Shown here: positions 43,601-48,397 of the stretch, piece by piece
Numbering within the stretch: the stretch's first letter is position 1
How the letters are laid out: each line of letters opens with the position of its first letter
Source of the DNA: Siphonodentalium dalli
Taxonomy: Eukaryota > Mollusca > Scaphopoda > Gadilida > Siphonodentaliidae
NCBI GenBank assembly: GCA_032622095.1
Contig: CP136064.1
Location: 134,365,129-134,429,128, forward strand
Reading direction: 5' to 3'
DNA length: 64,000 nt
Notes under the pieces: model-generated
What the model was told of the DNA's origin: nothing
The model's input: the letters and a program-made list of their open reading frames with translations, nothing else
Databases searched by the model: none
Program-made: the position numbers and the translations under genes

Positions 43601-46600
43601 TGTCTTATTGTGCTTAACCGCAATAAGGAATCCCTAATTGCGCTTAAGCGCAATAAGAATATTCCTTATCGCGCTTAAGCGCAATTAGATCTTCCCTTAT
43701 TGCGCAATAAGGGATTCCTTATTGCGCTTAAGCTCAATTATTTAATAAATGTCAATTTGGCATCCCATAAGAATGAGTTAATCAGGTCGGGCACAGGTGC
43801 CAAATAGCTCATTTGAGCTCACGTAGCTAAATTGATCTAAATTTTTAATGTGATTTCAGCCTGTCCCTTCAGTTCAACACCTAACTCGAAATATCAACAT
43901 GAGATTTTAATTTTATTAGTTAGACCGCACATGAAGCTTCACAGAAACACCTTCAGTACAACTAATTAAAACAGCCTTGGTGCAAACAAAGGCGATTTGA
44001 TTAAAGGTACGGTTGGCCTTGGCGGTGGGTATCCTGTGAAAATATTTCCAACCGTCAAAAACCGCCACAAACAGAAAGAACATCAAAATGTAGACAGTCT
44101 TTGTCCGTATACAAATAAGAAATATCGCATAAACAGTATGTTATTGTCATATGGTTGACCATTGTTATGTAAACAAAAGCATAAAAAGTTACTTTTCTGT
44201 TGTTTGTTTATATTATGATGGTAAACATAAAGAGCGTTCTTTGTGGGTGAATTCCTGATATGGAACTAATAAAGAGCGTTTATGCCATTTGTGTGTGATT
44301 AGCCAGTAGCATTGTGCTGTCTTCTGTAACACAATCAGGCTCTTGCTTAGGTACAATATAGTAGGTCTTTATGATAACATGCTGTTTACGCGATGGTCAT
44401 GGTATATATGAACGAAACTGTATGCGTTTTACTGTTTTTTCTGTTTACGGTGATTGGAACAAATATGAATATTTTCGACAACCAAGGCCTCACGTGCCTT
44501 TAACACTTTTATGAGATTGATTAAAGGCACGGTTGGCCTTAGTTGTCGAAAATATTCATATTTGTTCCAAACACCGTAAATAGACAAACATTAAAACGCA
44601 TACAGTTTCGTTCATATATACCATGACCATCGCGTAAACAGCATGCTATCATAAAGACTTACTATATTTTACATAAGCAAGAGCCTTATTGTGTTACAGA
44701 AGACAGCACAGTGTCACTGGCTAATCACACACAAATGATATAAACGCTCTTTATTAGTTCCATATCAGGAATTCAGCAACAAAGAACGCTCTTTATGTTT
44801 ACCATCATAATATAAACAAAAACCAGAAAAGTAACTTTTTATGCTTTTGTTTACATAACAATGGTCAAACAAATGACAATAACATACTGTTTATGCGATA
44901 TTTCTTATTTGTATACGGACAAAGTCTGTCTACATTTTGATGTTCTTTCTGTTTGTGGCTGTTTTTGATGGGTGGAAATATTTTCACAGGATACCCACCG
45001 CCAAGGCCAACCGTACCTTTAAACTTTTTATCGAACTTACAAATAGTATGCATAAAACTGCCGCTTCTGCATGCGAATTTACCTGGATCGTAGTTATGAA
45101 GGTTAACGACACGAGGTTACAACGTCTTGTCCAATTGGATAAACCGCTGACATCCATTTACGAGAAATATTTTTTCCCAAAGTGACTGGACTCCCATTAG
45201 GAGAGGAAGAAATATGGAAGCACGAGCGGTCAATACATTCCTATTCTACTGTATAATTTTACGCATCACTTACTGTGTTTTCTATTTTGTCGATATGGTT
45301 AAAAGCATGTGGCTTTCCATACGTTCTAACCGTGAAATTCAAAATTCAAAAATTGAAATCCTACTTATAAACACATAGCGAGAGACCGTTTTGAAAAGCC
45401 AATCAAAATGTTTGTTTCATTTTATCTTGCGATAAGATAAAAAAAATGGCGTGGCGAAGCTGACACGGCAAGATTTACCGAATGAAAAGTCAACTAAAAA
45501 CTATTTTCTCTTCCAAATTTTAATGAAAACATATGAAAATGTCACTTAAAATATATCAAGACTTGTGACTGTGAGTAGATGAGCGCAATGTATTTTTTTG
45601 AAGCTCAATGTTATGTTGATCCAGTAGGCCTACAATTAAAAGCGCAGGTCGATATTTCATGTTAGGTGTTGAACTGAAATCACATTAAAATTTTGCTACG
45701 TGAGCTCAAATGAGCTATTTAGCTCATTTGGCACCTGTGCCTGACCTGTTAATCAGGTCAGGGAGAACCCAAAATCGATGTACTAAACCTCGATTTGTGT
45801 AAAAAACCTTGATCGAGGGATTGGGAGGCTCCATAGCATCCGCTCCTCAATCCTTACCAGATGTCAGTAGAAGATTCCCATTTCATTATTCCAGTTCTTT
45901 ACCGATCCTAATCATTATATGAAATTCAGATTATATGAAATCAAAGAAATCAAAATTACTCTGACTCAACCGAATCAGAGGTGCTGCGACAAATAAACGC
46001 AGGGATTTACGAAGACAAGACAAGACAAGATGTGACCACTGGTGATATAGTGTGGAGTATTTCATCTTACACCTTTGGGAGGCCAAATTCACATTTAATA
46101 ATAAATTTTGCTTAAGCCCAATCAAGCACAATTAATTATTAAATGTGAATTTGGCCTGCCACAGGTGTATCATCATGAAATACTCCACACTAGTCACTAT
46201 ATCACTTACAAGTTACAGTTACACTATAATATTGTATCTCACGTGACTTTGTTATTGAAATCAAGCTTTCCGATTGGTTGGCTACTCGACTCTATTAGTC
46301 GTAGTTGTATACTACGCCTTCAAGTCTCTCCCATCGTGCACTATGCATATGTAGTTTTGACTACTAAAAATAGTAACGAACACTACATCAAACTTTGTTC
46401 TGAAACTACTTGTTATTTCGCCGCTGATCCAAATTAAAGCTTCAGTAAGGCGAACATTATGTCATTAATTGTCGGAACTTAGTACAAGTTGAAAATAGTG
46501 GTTTGCCTTTAATTTCTGCATTTGTTCGATACAATATAATAATTAGAGCATGACTTGTCGTGAAATACGCCGATATAGTGCATAGTGCGGTTGTGTAGTT

Positions 46601-47128
46601 CACTCCGCTTCGCGTCGTGAACTACACAACCTCACTATGCACTATATCGGCGTATTTCACTCCAAGCCATGCTCTATTTATTAAATAGTCTATATAAATT
46701 ATAATAGTATATTACTTCCATTAGTATCAAACTATCATACTTGGTTTAGAGTGTTTCCCCTTATATCATGGGTGTATGTTTTGACCAGTGGTCACATGGT
46801 CTCGAAGAACCTCGATCGAGGTTTTTTACACAAATCGAGGTCTAGAACCCTGACCTGTTAATATTAATAATATTAATAATTAATATATATTAATGTATTA
46901 TCTGTACTACGGTTACCGGTAACTAAACTACTACTAGTACTACTAGTACTACTAGCCCTAGGTCAACATGACCGCTTTCGCAGATTGCTGCTTGCGTAGA
47001 AGGATACGCACTACGTTCATGACTGAACTATACTATTACTAGCCCTACCTATTTATATTCTGTTCATAACCAATTTCTTCGAGAGCTTCAAGCTCATCAG
47101 CATAAGCCGTATCAAAATCGTCGTCCAT
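1..47128 (-). CDS. CHTF18: CHTF18 (Ctf18) gene, 5' four exons, open at the left edge
   Basis: Ctf18 is the large subunit of Ctf18-RFC (with DCC1, CTF8 and RFC2-5), a nuclear PCNA clamp loader acting in DNA replication, sister-chromatid cohesion and S-phase checkpoint signalling. Four exons read on the minus strand join exactly: 80 nt (phase 2 end), 370 nt (phase 0 end), 341 nt (phase 2 end), 1611 nt. All introns are GT-AG. The product is 800 codons up to the window edge; vertebrate proteins are somewhat under 1000 residues, so a C-terminal part should lie beyond base 1. Visible in order: acidic N-terminus (1-26), charged linker with basic clusters (28-150), Ctf18-specific region ending in LWVEKYTPKHYTHLL (151-263), AAA+ ATPase with Walker A GPPGLGKT at 331-338 and Walker B LVIDEID at 389-395, then the helical RFC-like collar. 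A very small extra exon in a long intron cannot be excluded, but phases need none. Confidence 0.96.
1612..3246. other. CHTF18 intron 3, start: no gene apart from the endonuclease relic
   Basis: Contains a 13-base poly-C run near 1829 and AT-rich sequence with only short frames. Apart from the relic at 2022-2430 nothing is recognised. Confidence 0.6.
2022..2430 (+). pseudogene. Relic of an RTE-like non-LTR retrotransposon endonuclease
   Basis: A 96-codon frame (2022-2312) contains SDLNAHINKHDLDFIPYDG, then DNYIADS, EVLDICVGTKLRIL and NFRGLCRENYFS. This follows the layout of the APE-type endonuclease of non-LTR elements (GDLNART, D-I-D, G-LLDLC--GLRILNGR, G-YTC). In another frame the next bases give ITFRGYSESSIVDYCFM and, further on, YDHCSL, resembling the SSVVDYV and SDHCPL motifs. 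At least one frameshift is therefore needed and the copy is dead. No reverse transcriptase follows. It lies antisense in CHTF18 intron 3. Confidence 0.6.
3247..4024 (+). mobile_element. Hairpin-ended tandem-repeat element (pearl/Helentron-associated style)
   Basis: The left end is ATACCCCCC (3251-3259). The right end is a GACAGACGGAC-rich tail followed by a hairpin whose arms pair CCCCCCTCACAAC with TTGTGGGGGGG (3988-4020). The core has four units of about 142-154 bp marked by CAGGTGCACAGGTTCCCATG at about 3398, 3552, 3699 and 3841. Units 1 and 3 continue ACTAAATAT; units 2 and 4 continue GGTTGATGTCTGTGCC, so the array is built of two pairs of about 295 bp. No coding capacity. Confidence 0.65.
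3330..3357. repeat. Short interstitial telomere-like repeat
   Basis: Degenerate CCTAACCCTAAACCCC then CCTAACCCTAA, about four imperfect copies of CCCTAA inside the tandem-repeat element. Too short to mean more than a chance or transposon-borne telomere-like word. Confidence 0.45.
4025..5211. other. Intron 3: small repeats, no gene
   Basis: Holds a perfect 11-bp-arm hairpin (4173-4200, AAATCGTTGGA paired across CACAAA) and a roughly 50-bp tandem duplication at 4407-4511. Each copy of that duplication carries CTTTCACTTTCAAT, an IRF/ISRE-like GAAAGTGAAAG word on the minus strand, at 4407, 4457 and, imperfectly, 4500. No coding potential is seen. Confidence 0.5.
6640..7290 (+). mobile_element. 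Tandem-core element with GACAGACGGACG tail and ACCATACTATGGT hairpin
   Basis: Contains two roughly 115-bp units marked by GATCTGTATTTTGGGCTG (about 7001 and 7118) and by gggtcataactc/gggccataactc. It then has GACAGACAGACAGACGGACG, AACGACGAGTGGTCAATCCG and the terminal palindrome ACCATACTATGGT (7275-7287). The same right end recurs at 16935-17578, so this is a repeated family. Probably non-autonomous. Confidence 0.6.
7400..7573 (+). repeat. 23-bp minisatellite ending in a C/G-run hairpin
   Basis: Four imperfect units of about 23 bp containing AGTGTGACGGACAGACGCGA, followed by CAATCCAGTATACCCCCC and the hairpin ACCCCCCATTTTC/GAAAGTGGGGGT. The hairpin matches the 3' end style of the 3.2-4.0 kb element. 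Confidence 0.6.
7661..8410. other. Intron 3: no gene seen
   Basis: AT-rich, including a TA-repeat tract near 7905-7950. Frames are short and unlike any family known to me. Confidence 0.6.
8682..11574 (+). mobile_element. 2.9 kb element inserted in the tandem array
   Basis: Begins CTAGCAGGGTTACCCGGCGT and ends with a (GACA)n tract (11531-11556) and AAATATAGATATAG. Near the right side, units containing GGAGATGATTGTTTATAAAT-like sequence plus TTTGGTGGAAATCGGCGAC recur at about 10552, 10801, 11056, 11200 and 11338. The block at 10552-10770 is repeated at 11338-11555, including the (GACA)n tract. CCCGGCGTTGCCC-type starts combined with GACA tails are a recurrent animal repeat style; I do not assign a class. 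No intact protein is encoded. Confidence 0.6.
9855..10520. repeat. Cluster of inverted GGTACTC/GAGTACC words
   Basis: Words GAGTACC and GGTACTC (and near variants) occur repeatedly at 9858-9960 and 10412-10515, often as small hairpins such as GAGTACCAACTTTTTGGTAC. They lie inside the 2.9 kb insertion. Function unknown; may be subterminal transposon repeats. Confidence 0.5.
12621..13299. other. Intron 3: no gene seen
   Basis: Only a short duplication near 13205-13305 (GGGATAAACATTCCCC twice, with GGCCTGCACGT twice). Otherwise nothing recognised. Confidence 0.55.
13300..14250. repeat. Tandem array of about 190-bp units
   Basis: Marker AATAGCCATCTC occurs at about 13567, 13760 and 13954 with a decayed copy at 14220; steps are about 193, 194 and 266 bp. 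Each unit carries GCTCATAAAATGTAAATGGC-like sequence, a TATGCCTATGATAAC module and GTGTAATAAATTTGA. Frames overlapping it are by-products of the repeat. Confidence 0.65.
14251..14613. other. Intron 3 spacer
   Basis: No gene. A small tandem of GGGACACATAG and GAGGGATC words lies at 14518-14562. Confidence 0.5.
14614..16082 (+). mobile_element. Pearl-like non-autonomous element, copy 1 (about 8 core units)
   Basis: Left end AATGAAAGTGTCAATGACAC (a small hairpin) then TGTAGCTCAAC; right end a (CA)n microsatellite (15992-16010), ACACGGACGACGGATACC and a terminal hairpin pairing AGCTCAAACTTTAC with GTAAAGTTGAGCT (16047-16075). The termini therefore share TAGCTCAAC and GTTGAGCTA as inverted repeats. 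The core is about eight units of about 160 bp marked by AAGATGGCTGCTGGCGGCCA and ATGACCCCAAAATGACTCGT. Short frames inside translate this repeat and are not genes. The organisation (fixed ends, tandem core, microsatellite, 3' hairpin) matches bivalve pearl elements and Helentron-associated elements. Confidence 0.75.
16083..16930. other. Intron 3 spacer with a dispersed repeat
   Basis: Contains the palindrome GCCCGCTATAGCGGGC (about 16132-16147). Bases 16288-16365 (TAGTTCAGTCATGAACGTAG onward) recur in inverted orientation at 46959-47033, beside CHTF18 exon 1. No gene. Confidence 0.55.
16931..17578 (+). mobile_element. Second copy of the ACCATACTATGGT-hairpin element (right part)
   Basis: Shares with 6640-7290 the words GATCAAACCCATATTCGAAC-like, CTGTATTTTGGGCTGAGAAA, TTTGAGTTATCGC, ACGACGAGTGGTCAATCCGG and the terminal ACCATACTATGGT palindrome (about 17563-17575). 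An additional 200 bp (17125-17425) is unique to this copy. The end abuts the next element directly. Confidence 0.6.
17579..20372 (+). mobile_element. Pearl-like non-autonomous element, copy 2 (about 17 core units)
   Basis: Same left end as copy 1 (ATGAAAGTGTCAATGACACT then GTAGCTCAAC) and same right end (AGCTCAAACTTTACAAAGTA then AAGTTGAGCTAAAA, 20338-20371). About 17 core units with a step of about 162 bp. Two unit types are interspersed: one enters AAAGAGTAAAATCCAAGATG, the other GGATTGAATTTTGAAATC. A partial 38-bp duplication occurs near 17880-17915. Copies 1 and 2 differ mainly in unit number, as expected for tandem expansion in a non-autonomous family. No protein. Confidence 0.78.
20373..21969. 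other. Intron 3 upstream end: no gene seen
   Basis: Between the pearl-like element and the CHTF18 exon 3 donor. AT-rich unique-looking sequence without coherent coding signal. Confidence 0.6.
21970..22310 (-). CDS. CHTF18: CHTF18 coding exon 3 (Ctf18-specific region)
   Basis: Acceptor TTTACTTACAG precedes base 22310; donor CTTGAG|GTAAGT follows base 21970. Encodes residues 151-263. It starts VPYGEFISVSSS, contains LNISVQDLKQQLENER and SLLKEAQRLTQD (matching the human LASLKKQVDGERRERLLQEAQKL-type helix) and ends LLWVEKYTPKHYTHLL, the family signature just before the AAA+ module. The final AG joins T of exon 4 to give Ser264, producing the THLLSEE junction equivalent to human TELLSDD. Confidence 0.96.
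22430..24060. repeat. Tandem array of 165-180 bp units plus a detached unit
   Basis: Marker CAAGTCAAACAAGG occurs at about 22551, 22716 and 22897 (steps about 165 and 181), each unit also holding CCAAAGGACAACAAAATC-like and GAGTTACAAGC-like sequence. The block ends in GGACGGACGTACC at 23044-23056. A further unit lies at about 23917-24055. Bases 23070-23900 between them contain no gene. Confidence 0.6.
24061..25400. other. Intron 2: no gene seen
   Basis: A 31-bp imperfect duplication around CTCATGCGTTTCTGCTGA (24600-24655) is the only structure noted. Confidence 0.55.
25400..25935. repeat. Three tandem units of about 176 bp
   Basis: TAGGAATATATAAGTATTCC or near variants at 25466, 25642 and 25817 (steps 176 and 175), each followed by CCAAGTCTCAGCTTAAAAT-like sequence and TTTATCATCGAAAA-like sequence. 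Confidence 0.75.
25980..26880. repeat. Three tandem units of about 290-350 bp
   Basis: CAACATTGGTCACTATCACT-like sequence recurs at about 26042, 26390 and 26679. The units share CCAACCCAACATCTAATCCC-like sequence and a TTTCATCGATATAGT-like module. Frames crossing the units are repeat by-products. Confidence 0.65.
27003..27262. repeat. Minisatellite of about 47 bp, six units
   Basis: The unit consists of ATGTGAGGTTTAATGATAAC followed by CCCATCCACATAACCAATATAAGG in six copies of 43-49 bp. It follows the two longer-unit arrays almost directly. Confidence 0.8.
27263..29205. other. Intron 2: no gene seen
   Basis: AT-rich; no coherent frame and no clear element ends recognised. Confidence 0.55.
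29211..29776 (+). pseudogene. Probable 3' end of a CR1/L2-like non-LTR retrotransposon
   Basis: A frame at 29211-29516 holds RRNTDCAFIYKCLHGINNVP, resembling the YKCLHGLAP-type motif near the C-terminus of CR1/L2-group reverse transcriptases. About 250 bp downstream the sequence ends in TATTAAAATATCTATCTATC, a tetranucleotide tail typical of such elements. The stretch before the motif looks signal-peptide-like but is probably unrelated sequence. The copy is truncated and frameshifted. Confidence 0.45.
29777..31099. other. Intron 2: no gene seen
   Basis: No coherent coding signal; the region may include unrecognised 3' sequence of the minus-strand retrotransposon that follows. Confidence 0.5.
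31100..33125 (-). pseudogene. Non-LTR retrotransposon with endonuclease and tail but no RT core
   Basis: On the minus strand, 33125-32910 encodes an APE-type endonuclease segment (DVCGDFNSSLIV, PTFFHVNG, AEIDYIFCN). The frame resumes after a MITE at 32430 with WMVGEKFEDMSDHVAVSV, carrying the SDH motif, and continues through a Lys-rich linker to about 31860. The sequence then passes directly, in another frame, to EWYANQERYKINPSESNTLL, a post-YADD reverse transcriptase motif, and on to a C-terminal segment (31845-31119, itself frameshifted). The fingers/palm region including YADD is absent. Non-functional. Confidence 0.7.
32433..32907. mobile_element. hAT-type MITE, 475 bp, with 8-bp target duplication
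   Basis: TIRs TAGGGCCCTGCGAATC and GATTCGCAGGGCCCTA. The 8-bp direct repeat ATTGCATG flanks it exactly at 32425-32432 and 32908-32915. Subterminal CGATTCGA words are abundant. Length, TIR start and 8-bp duplication fit the hAT superfamily. It interrupts the endonuclease frame of the retrotransposon, so it inserted later. Confidence 0.88.
33126..33834. other. Intron 2 upstream end: no gene seen
   Basis: Runs up to the CHTF18 exon 2 donor; only short frames. Confidence 0.55.
33835..34204 (-). CDS. CHTF18: CHTF18 coding exon 2 (charged N-terminal linker)
   Basis: Acceptor TTTTTCAG precedes base 34204; donor CAG|GTTTGT follows base 33835. Completes Arg27, then encodes residues 28-150. The stretch is hydrophilic and probably disordered, with basic clusters (SVKRPRDEG, NKKRKTTE) that could serve as nuclear localisation signals, and it ends DEFDWERKRVLRQ. 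The family is poorly conserved here, so the assignment rests mainly on splice phase on both sides, position between two certain exons and composition. Confidence 0.9.
34205..35780. other. Intron 1, downstream part: no gene seen
   Basis: Starts with the exon 2 acceptor polypyrimidine tract. Short frames on both strands resemble no family I recognise. Confidence 0.55.
36040..36770. repeat. Direct repeat of about 150-200 bp inside the retrotransposon
   Basis: CCATTTATTGAAAAGAAAGA onward (36106) and CCATTTATTAACAAATTTTA onward (36612) continue in parallel to GCGAAACCGAAAGTACAATA (36169) and GCGTGAAACCGAAAGTACAA (36702). The copies lie about 520 bp apart. Confidence 0.5.
36911..37067. repeat. Inverted duplication of the YADD coding segment
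   Basis: Arms of 77 bp (36911-36987 and 36991-37067) with only a 3-bp spacer and about two mismatches. The right arm encodes the LLYADDMVLISETQDSLQ region of the retrotransposon; the left arm is its reverse complement. It could extrude as a hairpin. Confidence 0.85.
38019..38107. repeat. Perfect long palindrome (42-bp arms, 5-bp loop)
   Basis: GAAGTTAAACGACTCACTAT onward (38019-38060) is followed after AATTC by its exact reverse complement, ending GTGAGTCGTTTAACTTC (38107). Confidence 0.88.
39147..39456. mobile_element. MITE, 310 bp, with about 65-bp terminal inverted repeats
   Basis: Left TIR begins AAAATTTAACAATTTGATTT; right TIR ends AAATCAAATTGTTAAATTTT. They pair over about 65 bp to ACCTGATATGTC. 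The inner sequence includes CCGCACCGTATACTC. Just outside the right end, a further direct copy of AAATTACCTGATATGTC-type sequence (39462-39500) hints at an older copy. Class not assigned. Confidence 0.75.
39501..43229. other. Intron 1, middle: no gene; promoter-like words at 42891-42910
   Basis: Unique-looking sequence, TACATGTA- and ACCGGT-rich at 41700-42400, with an imperfect palindrome around GACACTGACAGTGACTCACA (42610-42640). ACCGGAAGT (ETS-like, 42891-42899) directly precedes TCCGCATGCGCA (NRF-1-like, 11 of 12, about 42899-42910). No coding exon was recognised. Confidence 0.5.
43230..43745. repeat. Array of GCGCTTAAGCGC palindromes
   Basis: The word TTGCGCTTAAGCGCAATAAG, itself palindromic, and half-words (CTTATTGCGC, GCGCAATAAGG) recur well over ten times in two clusters (43270-43420 and 43545-43740), in both orientations, with 10-40 bp steps. 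Many pairs could form nested cruciforms. No gene. Confidence 0.75.
44001..44503 (+). mobile_element. TTAA-flanked MITE, left copy of an inverted pair
   Basis: Starts TTAAAGGTACGGTTGGCCTT and ends AAGGCCTCACGTGCCTTTAA, so its ends are imperfect TIRs with TTAA at both borders. TTAA targets are used by piggyBac and Kolobok elements; the class is inference. Contains AATAAAGAGCGTTT words near 44230 and 44268. Confidence 0.7.
44521..45022 (-). mobile_element. TTAA-flanked MITE, right copy of an inverted pair
   Basis: Reverse complement of the left copy over about 500 bp, starting TTAAAGGCACGGTTGGCCTT and ending GGCCAACCGTACCTTTAA. Only 17 bp separate the two copies, so together they form a foldback of about 1 kb with about 500-bp arms. 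Confidence 0.75.
45750..46861. mobile_element. TIR element of about 1.1 kb holding two hairpins
   Basis: Left TIR TTAATCAGGTCAGGGAGAAC, then CCTCGATTTGTGTAAAAAAC and TTGATCGAGG (to 45818); right TIR CCTCGATCGAGGTTTTTTAC, then AAATCGAGG, and GAACCCTGACCTGTTAA (to 46859). TTAA occurs at both borders. Inside are a palindrome with about 68-bp arms (46035-46102 and about 46136-46205) and a hairpin with 58-bp arms (46545-46675). The frame at 46108-46437 overlaps the palindrome and has no known relative. Confidence 0.65.
46545..46675. repeat. Hairpin with 58-bp arms
   Basis: AGAGCATGACTTGTCGTGAA onward (46545-46602) pairs with the segment ending CTCCAAGCCATGCTCT (46618-46675) across a 15-bp loop CTCCGCTTCGCGTCG. 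A few mismatches. A compact stem-loop MITE is plausible. Confidence 0.8.
46862..46955. repeat. AT-rich and CTA/GTA microsatellites
   Basis: ATTAATAATATTAATAATTA-type sequence followed by ACTACTACTAGTACTACTAG-type sequence, adjoining the dispersed repeat at 46959-47033 and 90 bp downstream of the CHTF18 exon 1 donor in gene orientation. Confidence 0.65.
47049..47128 (-). CDS. CHTF18: CHTF18 coding exon 1 (start codon, acidic N-terminus)
   Basis: Encodes 26 residues plus two bases of codon 27, starting MDDDFDTAYADELEALEE, which resembles the acidic Ctf18 N-terminus (human has a similar AELEVLAELE stretch). The donor reads AATAG|GTAGGG and leaves AG, which with the G opening exon 2 makes an Arg codon, so the phases agree. 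Start choice: ATG at 47126-47128 has A at -3 and G at +4 (strong context). An in-frame ATG two codons upstream (47132-47134) has a weak context and would only add MK. Confidence 0.93.
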
Positions 47129-47320
47129 TTTCATGAATGAAATTTCCTTTTCTATTCAGTATATATATAAAACATGTTGTGCTGCCTTACTGGTTTAAAT
47201 TATTATTGTTTTTATTTGTTGATACAAATTTACCGCGATTCCGCCTCGCCGGTGTTCTGACAAAAAGTATGGTTGTCAAATAAGTATGGTGTTAGGCTTA
47301 CGCATGCGCATATGGGGAAA
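47129..47320 (-). promoter_or_regulatory. CHTF18: Candidate CHTF18 5' UTR and core promoter
   Basis: Reading minus strand, TGCGCATGCGTA (47299-47310) matches the NRF-1 consensus YGCGCAYGCGCR at 11 of 12 positions and lies about 170 bp upstream of the start codon. A locally CpG-richer patch (ACCGGCGAGGCGGAATCGCG, about 47235-47254) lies between. NRF-1-like sites are common in TATA-less promoters of replication genes. The transcription start itself cannot be read; a short upstream non-coding exon is possible. Confidence 0.5.
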
Positions 47321-47908
47321 CACACTATAAAGTGTGTGCCGAGGCCCAGGGCGGCTCCAAATAAAAGGTGTTTAGGCCTACGGGGTGTTATATGGAGTTT
47401 GGTCCGTTGTTTCTCAATGGATATTTATGAAATTTGGTGTATATGTCCGGGCTGGGACATGGAATACAATAACGTTTAAATTGTTTTTAAATTCACAAAT
47501 TTGTTGATTTTATTCAACTTTTTCGTTCTGAAACACACTATTATGATTTCGTCAGTACCGTACGTATGGACAACCCAAAACACGTCCATCTATAAACTGA
47601 AAAATGTATGTTTCATGGGAGTGCCTATATATACATTATGAGAATGGAGTAAAGTTGTGACAAACACGTCCTTGTTAATTTTGGTGCCCCCTACCTGATC
47701 TGACGGTGCTTCGATGACTTTGCACAAAATAATTATATTCCTCATTCTAGCAGGAGATGCTTGTCTATAGGCCCCTATGCCACTTTAGACAACATAATTA
47801 CAGTCCTCATGCCAATGAGATGCCTGTCTATATACAAAACTATTTTTATAAAACAATATTCCCCTATCATAATAGACTATCGAACCACAACAAATACTAG
47901 ATCCTGTC
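47321..47908. other. Upstream flank of CHTF18: no gene seen
   Basis: Unique-looking sequence with no recognised coding exon; a divergent partner gene is not evident. Confidence 0.5.
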
Positions 47909-47914
47909 ATGAAT

Positions 47915-48335
47915 GAGGGTATCACCCCCTCCCCCCTGAATCCTGAATACCATGCAGTTAATTTTGGGGAGTGAATCCTGAATACCAGTTAATTTGTGGG
48001 GGGGGGGTGAATCCTGAATACATGTTAAGAAATAAAAAAATATGCGATAAATGACATACAAATTGACGCCGGTCACGTTATGGGCGTTATGATGCCGTTA
48101 TGATACGATTAATGATACTTTATGATGGCATAGTGGTCGAATATGCCCAAGAAACTATTCTACCCATGCACTCATTCATACAGATAACTAGCAAAAACAT
48201 ATTATGTTGCGCCATCAAAACCTGCGTCCAAGATGTTTTGCTTTAACCTGATTATCAGTTAATTCGGGGGTATGAATCCCGCGTACGGCTTCAAAACACC
48301 CTGAATCCCGCGTACCGAAAGGGGGTGATACCCTC
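47915..48335. mobile_element. Non-autonomous TIR element, 421 bp, with 6-bp target duplication
   Basis: TIRs GAGGGTATCACCCCCT and AGGGGGTGATACCCTC (16 bp, perfect), flanked by ATGAAT on both sides (47909-47914 and 48336-48341). Inside, TGAATCCTGAATACC or TGAATCCCGCGTACC recurs five times in direct orientation, three near the left and two near the right end. No protein. Confidence 0.75.
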
Positions 48336-48397
48336 ATGAATCTCTACACTAGCTATATCCGTACAGATTACTAGAGATCATATTACACAAATTGCTT

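Larger units (their letters stand above)
43778..45756. repeat. Inverted repeat enclosing a MITE dimer
   Basis: Arms of roughly 110-125 bp: left 43778-43905 (CAGGTCGGGCACAGGTGCCA, AGCTCATTTGAGCTCACGTA, GTTCAACACCTAAC) and right 45640-45756 (its reverse complement with small indels). Between them lie the two TTAA MITEs and about 600 bp of other sequence. Probably a larger non-autonomous element that acquired inserts. Confidence 0.65.

Noticed and set aside
43230-43745. CRISPR-like array because of short regularly repeated palindromes
   Set aside because: Repeats are in both orientations with irregular steps, without unique spacers of constant length, and the genome is eukaryotic.
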